Shown here: positions 23,765 to 31,037 of the stretch, piece after piece
Position numbering within the stretch: the first letter of the stretch is position 1
Layout: each line of letters starts with the position of its first letter
Assembly: GCF_004793475.1 (NCBI RefSeq)
Contig: NZ_SRYZ01000002.1
Span: 124,001-188,000 of the forward strand
Source of the DNA: Bacteroides muris (ex Afrizal et al. 2022)
GTDB taxonomy: Bacteria > Bacteroidota > Bacteroidia > Bacteroidales > Bacteroidaceae
Direction of reading: 5' to 3'
DNA length: 64,000 bases
Position numbers and translations under genes: made by a program
Notes under the pieces: generated by a model
What the model was told of the DNA's origin: nothing
The model's database searches: none
Seen by the model: only the letters and a program-made list of their open reading frames with translations

Positions 23765-24931
23765 TTATTCTTCGTAGAGCAGATAGGGCTTGCGCTGTAC
23801 CTTGAATTTCTCCACGTCGTCTTTCCATCTTGCCTTGATTTCTTCGGCGCTCTTTCCTTCCTTTATCATTTTGCGCACGTAGTCGGTGCCTATCAACAGC
23901 TCGAAGAAGGAACGGAAGAAGTGGTCGTCCATGTTCAGATTGCGGTAAGCGTCTATCACGTAGCTCAGGTCGATGCCGCGTTTACGGATTTCCTCGTCGC
24001 TCATATTGCTCAGGTTCACACCGTGGCAAAGCTTGCCCAGCTGGGGCGGATTCTTGGCTCCGGGAACACTGCGCGGGGTGAAGCTGTAGCTGTAGCCCGT
24101 CATGTTGGGATGCCCGTAGACCTGGAAGGGGAGGTCGGTTCCTCTTCCCAGGCTGACCGGAGTGGCCTCGAAGTAGCAGGTCGAGGGGTACAGATAGATG
24201 GACTTCATGTTCGGCAGATTGGGAGACGGGGGAATCGGCAGTTTGTATAGGGTCTGGTGTGTATAGTTCTTGCAGGGAATGACGGTCAGGTCGCAAGTGC
24301 GTGACGCCGGCAACCAGCGTTCGCCGTTTACCATCAGGCCCAGTTCGCCCAGCGTCATGCCGTGCACCACGGGAATCGGCAGCCAACCTACACCGGATTT
24401 ATATTTCATGTCCAGTATCGGGCCGTCCACGTAGTGTCCGTTCGGATTGGGGCGGTCCAGTATCAGCACCTTGCGGTTGTATTCTGCACAAGCGTCCATC
24501 AGCCGGCACATGGAGGCATAATAAGTATAGAATCTCAGGCCTACATCCTGGATGTCTACCACAAGGATATCGAACTTGCGCATGGATGCTTCGCTTGGTT
24601 TCCCGGATTTCCCGTCGTACAGCGAGAGGATAGGTACTCCGGTCTTCTTGTCTACCGAGCTGGACACGTGTTCGCCTGCGTCGGCATCTCCTCTGAAACC
24701 GTGTTCAGGGGAGAAAATGGCTACTACGTTGAACTTGTTTTCCAGCAGGATGTCCAGCAGATGCTTGTCTCCTATCATTCCTGTATGATTGGAGAATATT
24801 GCAATCCGTTTATCTTTTAGGATTGGAAAATACTCGGAAGTCTGTTCATCACCTAAAATAACTCGTTCTTCTTGTGCCCGGCACAGTAAAGAACTACATA
24901 GCACAAAGGCTAAAAGCAGCAGTTTCTTCAT
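23765..24931 (-). CDS. namZ: DUF1343 (NamZ-like) exo-beta-N-acetylmuramidase, first gene of the operon
   Basis: The 388-residue protein starts with a signal peptide (MKKLLLLAFVLCSSLLCRAQ). A longer reading from 25036 is rejected because the promoter -7 box lies inside it. DUF1343 landmarks are present: IAIFSNHTGMIGD, AIFSPEHGFRGDADAGEHV, ILVVDIQDVGLRFYTYYASM, LDRPNPNGHYVDGPI and GRGTDLPFQVYGHP. The expected reaction is release of MurNAc from non-reducing ends of peptidoglycan fragments in the periplasm. It shares the family with 10638-11879, but the two are clearly diverged. As first gene it is closest to the promoter and may be the most highly expressed. Family secure, activity by homology. 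Confidence 0.88.
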   Translation of the reverse strand: MKKLLLLAFVLCSSLLCRAQEERVILGDEQTSEYFPILKDKRIAIFSNHTGMIGDKHLLDILLENKFNVVAIFSPEHGFRGDADAGEHVSSSVDKKTGVPILSLYDGKSGKPSEASMRKFDILVVDIQDVGLRFYTYYASMCRLMDACAEYNRKVLILDRPNPNGHYVDGPILDMKYKSGVGWLPIPVVHGMTLGELGLMVNGERWLPASRTCDLTVIPCKNYTHQTLYKLPIPPSPNLPNMKSIYLYPSTCYFEATPVSLGRGTDLPFQVYGHPNMTGYSYSFTPRSVPGAKNPPQLGKLCHGVNLSNMSDEEIRKRGIDLSYVIDAYRNLNMDDHFFRSFFELLIGTDYVRKMIKEGKSAEEIKARWKDDVEKFKVQRKPYLLYEE

Positions 24932-24963
24932 AATAGTATTGTTAAGGAAGATGTTGTCTGCAA

Positions 24964-24991
24964 CAAAGATACGTTTTATTTTAATATCAAA
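24964..24991 (-). promoter_or_regulatory. Promoter of the peptidoglycan salvage operon
   Basis: On the - strand TATCTTTG (24971-24964) matches the Bacteroides -7 box, with TTTG (24991-24988) as a possible -33 element. The start would fall about 25-30 nt upstream of ATG 24931. It is the only good promoter I found for the 14-gene run that ends at 2529. Confidence 0.7.
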
Positions 24992-25184
24992 AACACTTAT
25001 TTGAGTATTTTTAGTATTATCAATCATAATTTGCAAATAAACGACGGCTCACCTTATTTAAATAGTGGCTGAACTGCATCTGCTCCCTGCCAAACTCTGT
25101 ATGGAACTGTCTTTTTGCGAAGAAAGCGTGTTGCCGCCTTAACAGTCAGGGTAGTGACAAAACTAATACGATTTTCTTGATGTA
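24992..25184. other. Spacer between operon promoter and inverted-repeat unit
   Basis: Together with the promoter and left inverted repeat this makes a 381-nt gene-free gap (24932-25312). In 24992-25184 I see AT-rich promoter-upstream sequence and then no recognisable gene, hairpin or repeat. Confidence 0.6.
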
Positions 25185-25286
25185 GCCCTCACTGCCCTCA
25201 CTTTTCCCTTCTGTCCCTTTATTCATCGGTGTTTGAGCGGTGAGTGAGGGCAAATAGAAAGAGTGAGGGCAAAATTTGCCCTCACT
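25185..25286. repeat. Left inverted repeat with GTGAGGG heptamers and palindrome
   Basis: It contains CCCTCAC at 25186-25192 and 25195-25201, GTGAGGG at 25244-25250, and a 25-nt palindrome at 25262-25286 whose arms AGTGAGGGCAAA and TTTGCCCTCACT flank a single A. CGGTGTTTGAGC-type sequence links the blocks. It begins 26 nt beyond the stop of the primase/helicase gene. Confidence 0.93.
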
Positions 25287-25312
25287 TTGGTACAATCGGC
25301 GGGAGTGCCGGT

Positions 25313-27406
25313 TCATTCTTCTATTCTTACCAGATGATAAAGTGTTCCCCGGTTCGATTTCTTGTTGAGGATGTCCAGCTTGCGGAGCGTGCGCCCGAAA
25401 GCTGCTATCCGGTTGATGGCCAACTTATCCCTCGTTTTCTGTTGCAGGTCGTTGAAAATCTGCATGGCTGTGAGCCATTCGCCTTCTTCGCTCTCCTCCG
25501 CGCCACGGAAATGGCAAAGGAAAAGTTCTTCCAATGGGTCTACCCGCTCGAATTCCCGGTTGTACTCCTTTACGATTGCTTCGTCAGTGTCGTCCAGCCA
25601 GTAGCGTTCACCCTTCATGATGTCGTGCATGGCTTGGGCATAGAGCTGGCGATAATTGATAGTGACGTTTGTCTGGATAGGGCCGGTCACTTCGATGCAA
25701 ATGAAACGGCGACTTCCCGACGGGTCGGTCAGCAGGTCTTTCTGGTTGCTGGTTCCGATGAAGGAGGCATAGCGGCGCATTTCCTGAATAGTGCTACCGT
25801 AGGGCTTTCGCAGGTTGGCAACCGGTTTTTGCAGGAGGTGCTTCAAGAAGCCTTGCTGATTGGCGTTTATCTGGTCGAATTCGTCGATGTTAATCAGAAA
25901 AAAGCGGCCAAGGCTGCGCTCCGCTTCCTGCTTGCTCTTGAAGTCGATACTGTCGGTGTAGCCGAAACGCAGTTCCGGTGGCAATAGGATACGGCAGAAA
26001 GTACTTTTGCGGTAACCTTGCGGACCTACGAGCAGGGGCGAGGTATTGTTGCCGTGCTGTTTGTCGATTCCCCGCCAATGTGCCACCATGCCAAGAAACC
26101 ACCGGTAGAACAGTTCCCTCCAGTGAGGATTGTGGCAGGGCACGAGGTCGGCCAATGCGCGGATGCGGTCTTTGCCGTCCCAGCGTCCGGTGTTATAGAG
26201 ATATTCTTCGATGGGGTTGTATAGCGGCACGTAGTCCGAAGACAGGAAGCGGGTGATGTCGCGGTCCCACACGCGTATCCCCTCTTTCAGCGCATTCATG
26301 GCAATGCTGCTGCGTACGCGCTGGTCGGCAGGCTTGAAGTAGAAATGAATGGAGTCGCGCTGCCGGTATTCCAGGTCGCCCAGCACGGTGTTGTAGCGGA
26401 ACTCGTAGCGGCGGTTCATGAACTCCTCCAGCCGGAAAGCCGTTTCCTGGTCTTTGTTCAGGCTGCTGCGGGTGCCGAAGCCTTTCAGCTCTCCGTAGAG
26501 GTTGTGCAGCGTCAGGCGTACAAGGGGTTCGTCTGCCTCCCGGTAGTAGTGCATCAGTGTCTGGCGCACCGCTTCTTCTTCAGGAATGCCGGCTTTGAAG
26601 CAATGTTCGGCAAGGCGGGACAGCAACGGGCGCAGGTCGTCGCCCCGTCGCCAGTTGTCCAAATCGCGGAAGGCGCGGTCGAGGGCGGCCTCGAAGAGCA
26701 GGTTGCATGTGTCCGCCACTTCGTAGCCGGGAGTCATTCTCAGCAACGGATTGCTTTCCTGCTGTTTCCGTTGGCGGTAGTTGTCTTCCGAGGGCAGGGC
26801 GCAGGGCTGTTCCAGGCAGAAGGCCACGGCAGTGGGGCTATAATAGGGCTGTTCGTCCACGGTCATCCGGCAGCTTTGTAGGAGTGAAGGAGCCTGGAGG
26901 GTGATGGGGAAAGGGAGAAGGGGTTGGTAGCACTTCACTGCCAGGCGGTAGGCGTGGGCGTGGAATAAGGCGATATCGTCTTCATTCTTTGGAAGCCCTC
27001 CGTCGGGCAGGGTGAAGCGTACCCATATTTTGGCGCTTCGTCCGCTGGAGCCACAGAAGGCGGCAAAGGTTTGCGGCAGTAGGGCGGCTTGTTGTTTCAC
27101 CAGTTCGGCCTCGGCAGCCCCGGCAAGGTTGTTTACTTCCAGTAGTACCAGCCCGTTGTAGGTCTTTATCCGGTGTTCTCCTGCTTTGGTGCGGGTCATT
27201 TCTACGGCGGGATAGAGACGCGGCAGTCTGTCGATATGCTCATATCGGGCGTTGGTCCCTTTCAAATGCGGGATGATGCTACGCAGCTCCGTAATGTATC
27301 CGGTCTTGTTCTCGGTTTTCAGCTTTTCCATCAACATGTCCGTTTCTTGTGTGCTGACGGCCTCTTTTCCGCTTTCGCGTTCCTCTCTGATCAGTGTGAT
27401 TTTCAT
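25313..27406 (-). CDS. BT4734-like primase / VirE-type helicase protein
   Basis: The 697-residue protein combines a BT4734-like N-terminal domain (VEMTRTKAGEHRIKTYNGLVLLEVNNL, then FCGSSGRSAKIWVRF), which resembles primase-polymerase domains, with a C-terminal VirE/D5-like P-loop ATPase. Walker A is LLVGPQGYRKSTF (about residues 455-468), Walker B is FFLINIDEFD (about 501-510), and the sensor region is GTSNQKDLLTDPSGSRRF. Between them is a DUF-type helical region with NPIEEYLYNTGRWDGKDRI, typical of phage and plasmid primase-helicases. It should open and prime DNA. It is divergent from the HU-like gene across a 371-nt spacer and ends just inside the left inverted repeat. The physiological role of this family is not known to me. 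Confidence 0.85.
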   Translation of the reverse strand: MKITLIREERESGKEAVSTQETDMLMEKLKTENKTGYITELRSIIPHLKGTNARYEHIDRLPRLYPAVEMTRTKAGEHRIKTYNGLVLLEVNNLAGAAEAELVKQQAALLPQTFAAFCGSSGRSAKIWVRFTLPDGGLPKNEDDIALFHAHAYRLAVKCYQPLLPFPITLQAPSLLQSCRMTVDEQPYYSPTAVAFCLEQPCALPSEDNYRQRKQQESNPLLRMTPGYEVADTCNLLFEAALDRAFRDLDNWRRGDDLRPLLSRLAEHCFKAGIPEEEAVRQTLMHYYREADEPLVRLTLHNLYGELKGFGTRSSLNKDQETAFRLEEFMNRRYEFRYNTVLGDLEYRQRDSIHFYFKPADQRVRSSIAMNALKEGIRVWDRDITRFLSSDYVPLYNPIEEYLYNTGRWDGKDRIRALADLVPCHNPHWRELFYRWFLGMVAHWRGIDKQHGNNTSPLLVGPQGYRKSTFCRILLPPELRFGYTDSIDFKSKQEAERSLGRFFLINIDEFDQINANQQGFLKHLLQKPVANLRKPYGSTIQEMRRYASFIGTSNQKDLLTDPSGSRRFICIEVTGPIQTNVTINYRQLYAQAMHDIMKGERYWLDDTDEAIVKEYNREFERVDPLEELFLCHFRGAEESEEGEWLTAMQIFNDLQQKTRDKLAINRIAAFGRTLRKLDILNKKSNRGTLYHLVRIEE

Positions 27407-27777
27407 TCTTTATCGTGTATGTAATATTCTTGTAAAGATACGCCGGGAAAGGGGTGGATACAAGCTTTTCAAGGATTATTTTCCGATTGGCTTCTTTTTT
27501 GAGGTGGAATGTCTATATGTTTCTTTTATAAAAGGTGTTCGTTTCTTTGCTTATCCCCATAGTTTTGTCTACTTTTACACCAGAGTTTATGAACAGTCCA
27601 CTAAAGTGGTCTTTCTTGTTCATATTAGTGAACGGAGCAGCTCACTACAGTGAACGGTTCTGCTCACGGGCTGGGCTGTGATATAACCTTGGTACTTCAA
27701 CAGACTGCGTACGTACTTCGCACGTGTTCCGTGCAGTGCTTTATCGTATAATGTAACCCTTTAATGCAGTTTGAACT
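27407..27777. promoter_or_regulatory. Divergent control region with paired GTGA-N10-TCAC sites
   Basis: This 371-nt gap separates the two outward genes. A near-consensus -7 box for the primase gene, TATCTTTA, lies on the - strand at 27440-27433. GTGAACGGAGCAGCTCAC (27628-27645) and GTGAACGGTTCTGCTCAC (27650-27667) are 18-nt near-copies spaced 22 nt apart, thus on one face of the helix, preceded by the palindrome CCACTAAAGTGG (27598-27609). They look like operator sites, perhaps for the element's own HU-like protein. No small gene is evident. Confidence 0.6.
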
Positions 27778-28401
27778 ATGGCTATTTTGTTTGATTGGTA
27801 CGAGAATCCGGACTCGTACGACAAATCTCCGGAAGATAAAATCCTTCATCCCCGTCTCCGCCTGAATGGGAGCAGGTCTACCGATGAATTGCGGCGGGAC
27901 ATCCAGGCACGTTGCTCATTGACAGAAACCGATGTGACGGCTGTGCTCGATGCTGTGTCGCACGTCATGGGCAGGGAACTTGCCGAAGGAAGGCAGGTGC
28001 ATCTCGACGGCATCGGCTACTTCCGCGTGTCGCTCACCACCACCGAGCCGGTAGTGGCAGCCACCAAACGCAAGCTGACGAAGGTGAAGCTGGCAGGCGT
28101 GAAGTTCCGTGCCGACCAGAAGCTGAAAAATGAAATCGGTGCCGTCAAGGTAAAGGCTCTGAAGGCCGACGAGCATTCGGCGAAACTGTCGGATGAGGAG
28201 ATAGACCGTCGCCTGACCAACTATTTCGCCACTCGCCCTTTTATGACACGGAATGACTTTCAGAGCGTTTGCGGCATGATGCGTACTACCGCCATGCGGC
28301 ATATTCGTCGGTTGCGCACCGAAGGAAAGTTGAAAAATGAAGGGACAATACAGCAGCCGATTTATGTGCCTGCTCCTGGATATTATGGTAGGAATGAGTG
28401 A
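27778..28401 (+). CDS. HU/IHF-like DNA-binding protein with C-terminal helix-turn-helix extension
   Basis: The 207-residue protein has an HU-like N-terminal part (about residues 20-125): STDELRRDIQARCSLTETDV, VSHVMGRELAEGRQVHLDGIGYFRVSL, and then the basic arm region TTTEPVVAATKRKLTKVKLAGVKF. The C-terminal about 60 residues, NYFATRPFMTRNDFQSVCGM then MRTTAMRHIRRLRTEGKLK, look like a winged or HTH module. This longer HU-like form is typical of Bacteroidales and is commonly encoded next to BT4734/VirE proteins. It probably bends or wraps DNA, possibly the GTGAGGG repeats or the control region it faces. The start ATG 27778 yields a full N-terminus. Partner DNA is inferred. Confidence 0.85.
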   Translation: MAILFDWYENPDSYDKSPEDKILHPRLRLNGSRSTDELRRDIQARCSLTETDVTAVLDAVSHVMGRELAEGRQVHLDGIGYFRVSLTTTEPVVAATKRKLTKVKLAGVKFRADQKLKNEIGAVKVKALKADEHSAKLSDEEIDRRLTNYFATRPFMTRNDFQSVCGMMRTTAMRHIRRLRTEGKLKNEGTIQQPIYVPAPGYYGRNE

Positions 28402-28429
28402 CTTAGAATTTTGAACGAAGAAATCTTGT

Positions 28430-28531
28430 GGTGAGGGCAAATTTTGCCCTCACCTTTTAAATTTGCTCTCACCCACCTCTTGAATGCCGATGAATAGGGC
28501 GATGCGTGCGAAAGGTGAGGGTGGTGAGGGT
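28430..28531. repeat. Right inverted repeat with GTGAGGG heptamers and palindrome
   Basis: It mirrors the left repeat: a 25-nt palindrome at 28430-28454 with arms GGTGAGGGCAAA and TTTGCCCTCACC around a single T, a variant CTCTCAC at 28466-28472, GCCGATGAATA in the middle, and GTGAGGG at 28515-28521 and 28524-28530. The palindrome followed by TTTTAAATTT could also terminate the HU-like gene, which ends 28 nt upstream. Confidence 0.93.
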
Positions 28532-28549
28532 GGATGTGTAAAATTTAGG

Positions 28550-28858
28550 TTAGTTTGATGGGCGGCTGAATATGGGTATTCCCATACGGTGTATATGTTC
28601 CAAAAGGTCGGCATTCTTTAATTTGCCATAGATGGAAAGGTCTACGCTGTAAGGCAAAAGCAGGTCGTCTATTTCATCGGAAAGGCTGCTTAAAATATTA
28701 TACGTAAGTCTGTCTCCCATCAGCGTGATGTCTATGTCGGAAAAAGGCTTGAAATTTCCTTTGGCTCGTGAGCCGTACAAAACAGCCTGCTCTATTTCTT
28801 CATGTTTCCGGAAGAGATTGCATAGCTTTTCCAGTTCATTGTCAGTCAATCCGTACAT
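28550..28858 (-). CDS. MNT-type nucleotidyltransferase antitoxin (MntA family)
   Basis: The 102-residue protein is a minimal nucleotidyltransferase with the motif GSRAKGNFKPFSDID, an exact GSx10DxD, and a third carboxylate in YSVDLSIYG. Members paired with HEPN proteins are antitoxins that AMPylate a tyrosine of the HEPN toxin (MntA/HepT of Shewanella). Its start follows the HEPN stop by 3 nt, so the two are translated together. The gene ends 19 nt from the right inverted repeat of the neighbouring element. Family call is firm; toxin-antitoxin action here is inferred. Confidence 0.88.
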   Translation of the reverse strand: MYGLTDNELEKLCNLFRKHEEIEQAVLYGSRAKGNFKPFSDIDITLMGDRLTYNILSSLSDEIDDLLLPYSVDLSIYGKLKNADLLEHIHRMGIPIFSRPSN

Positions 28859-28861
28859 AGC

Positions 28862-29185
28862 TCAATCGAATAAGGATGGTGTATTCAAGGATTGCATTTT
28901 CTCTTCAAATCTGCAGAATAGGGGGAAATAGAAGTTTGTGATGTTTTCATAGATTTCAGAGACTACATCGTTGTCATAATTGTGCGATGTCAGATTTCGG
29001 GCTTCTATAGTCTCCATCCATTGCTTGTCATCAATCAATCCCATTTCAAGGGCTTTGCGTATGGCATCACGGGAGCCGCGGATGTCGGTATACCCCTGAT
29101 ACTCGGCATAGTCCTTCATCACTTTCCAGGCCAGTTCGTGGGTATATTCAAAACGCTGTATCCATCGTATGTCTTGCTGTACCAT
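28862..29185 (-). CDS. HEPN-domain protein (HI0074/HepT type), shortened N-terminus
   Basis: The 107-residue protein contains RNLTSHNY, matching the RX4HXY motif of HEPN toxins: a ribonuclease site plus the tyrosine modified by MNT partners. FEYTHELAWKVMKDYAEYQG and GSRDAIRKALEMGLI are hallmark segments of the HI0074 family. Relatives are usually 130-145 residues, with about 30 residues between an initial DIRW.QRF and the FEYT.ELAWK helix. Here MVQQDIRWIQRFEYTHELAWK joins the two directly, suggesting an internal deletion of the first helix. A good promoter places the start at 29185, so the short form is probably what is made. Whether it is still toxic or still binds its partner is open. Confidence 0.85.
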   Translation of the reverse strand: MVQQDIRWIQRFEYTHELAWKVMKDYAEYQGYTDIRGSRDAIRKALEMGLIDDKQWMETIEARNLTSHNYDNDVVSEIYENITNFYFPLFCRFEEKMQSLNTPSLFD

Positions 29186-29209
29186 GATAGCTGTCTGTTT
29201 TTAAGTAAG

Positions 29210-29217
29210 CAAATATA
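29210..29217 (-). promoter_or_regulatory. Predicted -7 box of the HEPN/MNT pair
   Basis: TATATTTG on the - strand is a perfect TAnnTTTG, 25 nt upstream of ATG 29185. It supports the short start of the HEPN gene. Confidence 0.6.
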
Positions 29218-29275
29218 AGCTTCTTTTGTGTAACGAGCAAATGGATGGGGGCTTTTTCGTGAAAGCTGTCTGGGG

Positions 29276-30829
29276 CTATTTTGGAGAAAGGCTGTTTTTA
29301 GGTGTGGAATAAGTTCCTGAATTTGTTGAGCCGATGTCGAAATAGTTATATATGTATGTTCTGGTTCCACATGCATTTATGAAATCAACCGTTACGCAAA
29401 CTCGTTCAATTTCATGACTGTTCCGACTGCTGAAAGTAGTGAAATAATATCCTTGCATGTCTACCTCCCAATCGCAGTCAACACTCCAATGAAAATCATG
29501 CGCACCTTCAGGAATAGGATTCAATCCGCATTCACCTCCGCTTTGTGACAGATAGCCATATATAATGTCATGGTCATTTTCTTGTATTCCTGATACATTG
29601 AAAGTAATTGGTTTGGAAAACTGAACAGTGTATTCCTTTGTGTGTACTATTGCGGTTAAGGTCGTATAAATGGAACTGCCTCCGGGTGTCCCTAAATTAT
29701 TCAGGGTGATAGCAGGTGATGCCTGATTTAATTGCGAATATAAATCGTTGCCAACAATCCAATCCACTGTTGCTTTTGTGGGAAAATTCTTGATACTGAA
29801 TGTCCCGTTGTCACAGATTACGTCAGGGCCAATCAGTTGCATTGATGTCTTAGATACACTCAAAGGTAGCTCATTGGTAAAATTATCGGTTTGATTTTTA
29901 TATTTGTAGCTCACTTTGACACTTGCGTTACCGGGTTGTGTCGGTACGATTGTTACCGTAGAGCTGTTCTGACCACTTACTATCTTAATATTCTTCCCGG
30001 TCCAATAAAATGTATGTGCCTTGCTGTCATTGATGGAATATATGTATTCTTTATATTGTTCAATATTTCTGTAGCCATCTATTTGAGGACCCATATTGGG
30101 AAAACTGATATTGCTTTTCCGAGCCATGAAATACTCTTTTGCTCCGATAGAATTTATGTAGAAATCATGGACTTCTACTCCGACATCGCTGTTCTTGAAG
30201 GCTTGCTTTGATTTCAAATTTATTTGGAATCTACTTTGTGTGACAGATGCACTTTGAGAGACTTCAGCGAATAGATTTTTATCGTAAGTCCACTTTATGC
30301 CCGTATCTTTGTTTATGGAATAATTGCACCAAAGTGTTATCGTATCTCCCAATTCAAATGTTGAAGGGGCATTGATTGGCATAGGTTTCATTTTGACATT
30401 GATGTTTCTTAGATCTGCGGTAAGTTCGATTGTACTTTTTTCAGGACGTACCATCAGGGTAGAATTACTACCTGCTTTAGTCCATAATACATTTATTGGA
30501 AAATGGTTTTTTCCTGCTGGAATTTGGGTTACCCATGTGCTCTCGAATCGTTCTTGGTAGTTTGTTTTGAATCGTGCTTCTCCACCGACTGCTGAAATTC
30601 TTATACCTACAGATTGTTTTTGTATAGGAATACTTAAATCATAAGTGTAGTAACCATCACTAACATAGGGGCTCATTTCGCCCGTAATAGTACCGCTTAT
30701 GTAGGAAGCACGTGTTGTGACATCAGAATAGAAATCCTTATCTTGTAACTCGTCTGTTTGTTCTTCTTTGTTGCAACTACTATTGATGAAGCAGATTAGT
30801 AGTACGAAAAATATGTTCTTCTTTTTCAT
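29276..30829 (-). CDS. Lipoprotein of unknown function with PKD-like repeats
   Basis: The 517-residue protein has a lipoprotein signal (Cys19 in INSSC, followed by NKEEQTDE, possibly a surface-export tail) and is otherwise beta-rich. The segment about residues 330-430 (LIGPDVICDNGTFSIKNFPT then KATVDWIVGN) has the pattern of Bacteroidetes PKD-like domains found in surface lipoproteins. A preceding similar unit (YTYDLSIPI..., KIVSGQNSSTVTIVPTQPGN) suggests tandem Ig-like domains. It is not part of a recognisable operon: the HEPN/MNT pair follows downstream with its own promoter. Base composition is more AT-rich than the salvage operon, which hints at a different history. I do not recognise a specific function; adhesion or glycan binding at the surface is possible. 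Confidence 0.7.
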   Translation of the reverse strand: MKKKNIFFVLLICFINSSCNKEEQTDELQDKDFYSDVTTRASYISGTITGEMSPYVSDGYYTYDLSIPIQKQSVGIRISAVGGEARFKTNYQERFESTWVTQIPAGKNHFPINVLWTKAGSNSTLMVRPEKSTIELTADLRNINVKMKPMPINAPSTFELGDTITLWCNYSINKDTGIKWTYDKNLFAEVSQSASVTQSRFQINLKSKQAFKNSDVGVEVHDFYINSIGAKEYFMARKSNISFPNMGPQIDGYRNIEQYKEYIYSINDSKAHTFYWTGKNIKIVSGQNSSTVTIVPTQPGNASVKVSYKYKNQTDNFTNELPLSVSKTSMQLIGPDVICDNGTFSIKNFPTKATVDWIVGNDLYSQLNQASPAITLNNLGTPGGSSIYTTLTAIVHTKEYTVQFSKPITFNVSGIQENDHDIIYGYLSQSGGECGLNPIPEGAHDFHWSVDCDWEVDMQGYYFTTFSSRNSHEIERVCVTVDFINACGTRTYIYNYFDIGSTNSGTYSTPKNSLSPK

Positions 30830-31037
30830 GATATGTTTCTTGTTAGTATGTTATGAACGAAGGGAAAGTATATGATATTGATTTATGGTTCCTTTTAGAA
30901 GGTGCTATTCGTGTTTCTATACACCTTTTAAAGGGAATAACAAAAGCGTCCATACATTTGTATTTAGATACATGGAATGTATGAACGCTTTAATTAAATC
31001 CAAACGAGGTACAGCGCGATATGCTGTTTTTAGTTGA
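30830..31037. terminator. Long bulged hairpin after the susD gene
   Basis: At 30952-30991 AAAGCGT-c-CATACATT pairs with AATGTATG-a-ACGCTTT, with a second stem TGTAT/ATACA inside the loop. It lies about 45 nt beyond the susD stop (31038) and is a likely terminator for the - strand susCD transcript. The remaining spacer shows only a weak AAGGTG/CACCTT hairpin (30899-30927). Confidence 0.65.

Larger units (their letters stand above)
25185..28531. mobile_element. Candidate 3.35-kb element: primase/helicase plus HU-like gene between 102-nt inverted repeats
   Basis: Two divergently transcribed genes (25313-27406 - and 27778-28401 +) are enclosed by inverted repeats at 25185-25286 and 28430-28531 that align with no gap. 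A heptamer at position p on the left is mirrored at 53716-p on the right. No transposase or integrase is present. A weak possible 5-nt target duplication, GATGT, occurs at 25179-25183 and 28533-28537. BT4734/VirE-type proteins with HU-like partners are common in Bacteroides, but I do not know of a described terminal-repeat structure for them. Mobility is inferred, not shown. Confidence 0.55.

Noticed and set aside
24932..25036. 35-residue N-terminal extension of the first namZ-like protein
   Set aside because: The -7 box at 24964-24971 lies inside it, and the signal peptide begins at ATG 24931.
25244..25987. A + strand frame of 247 codons starting in the left inverted repeat
   Set aside because: It is antisense to the primase/helicase gene and has no domain.
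25185..28531. CRISPR array or integron for the GTGAGGG copies
   Set aside because: The copies are in inverted, mirrored arrangement without regular spacers, and no cas or integrase gene is near.
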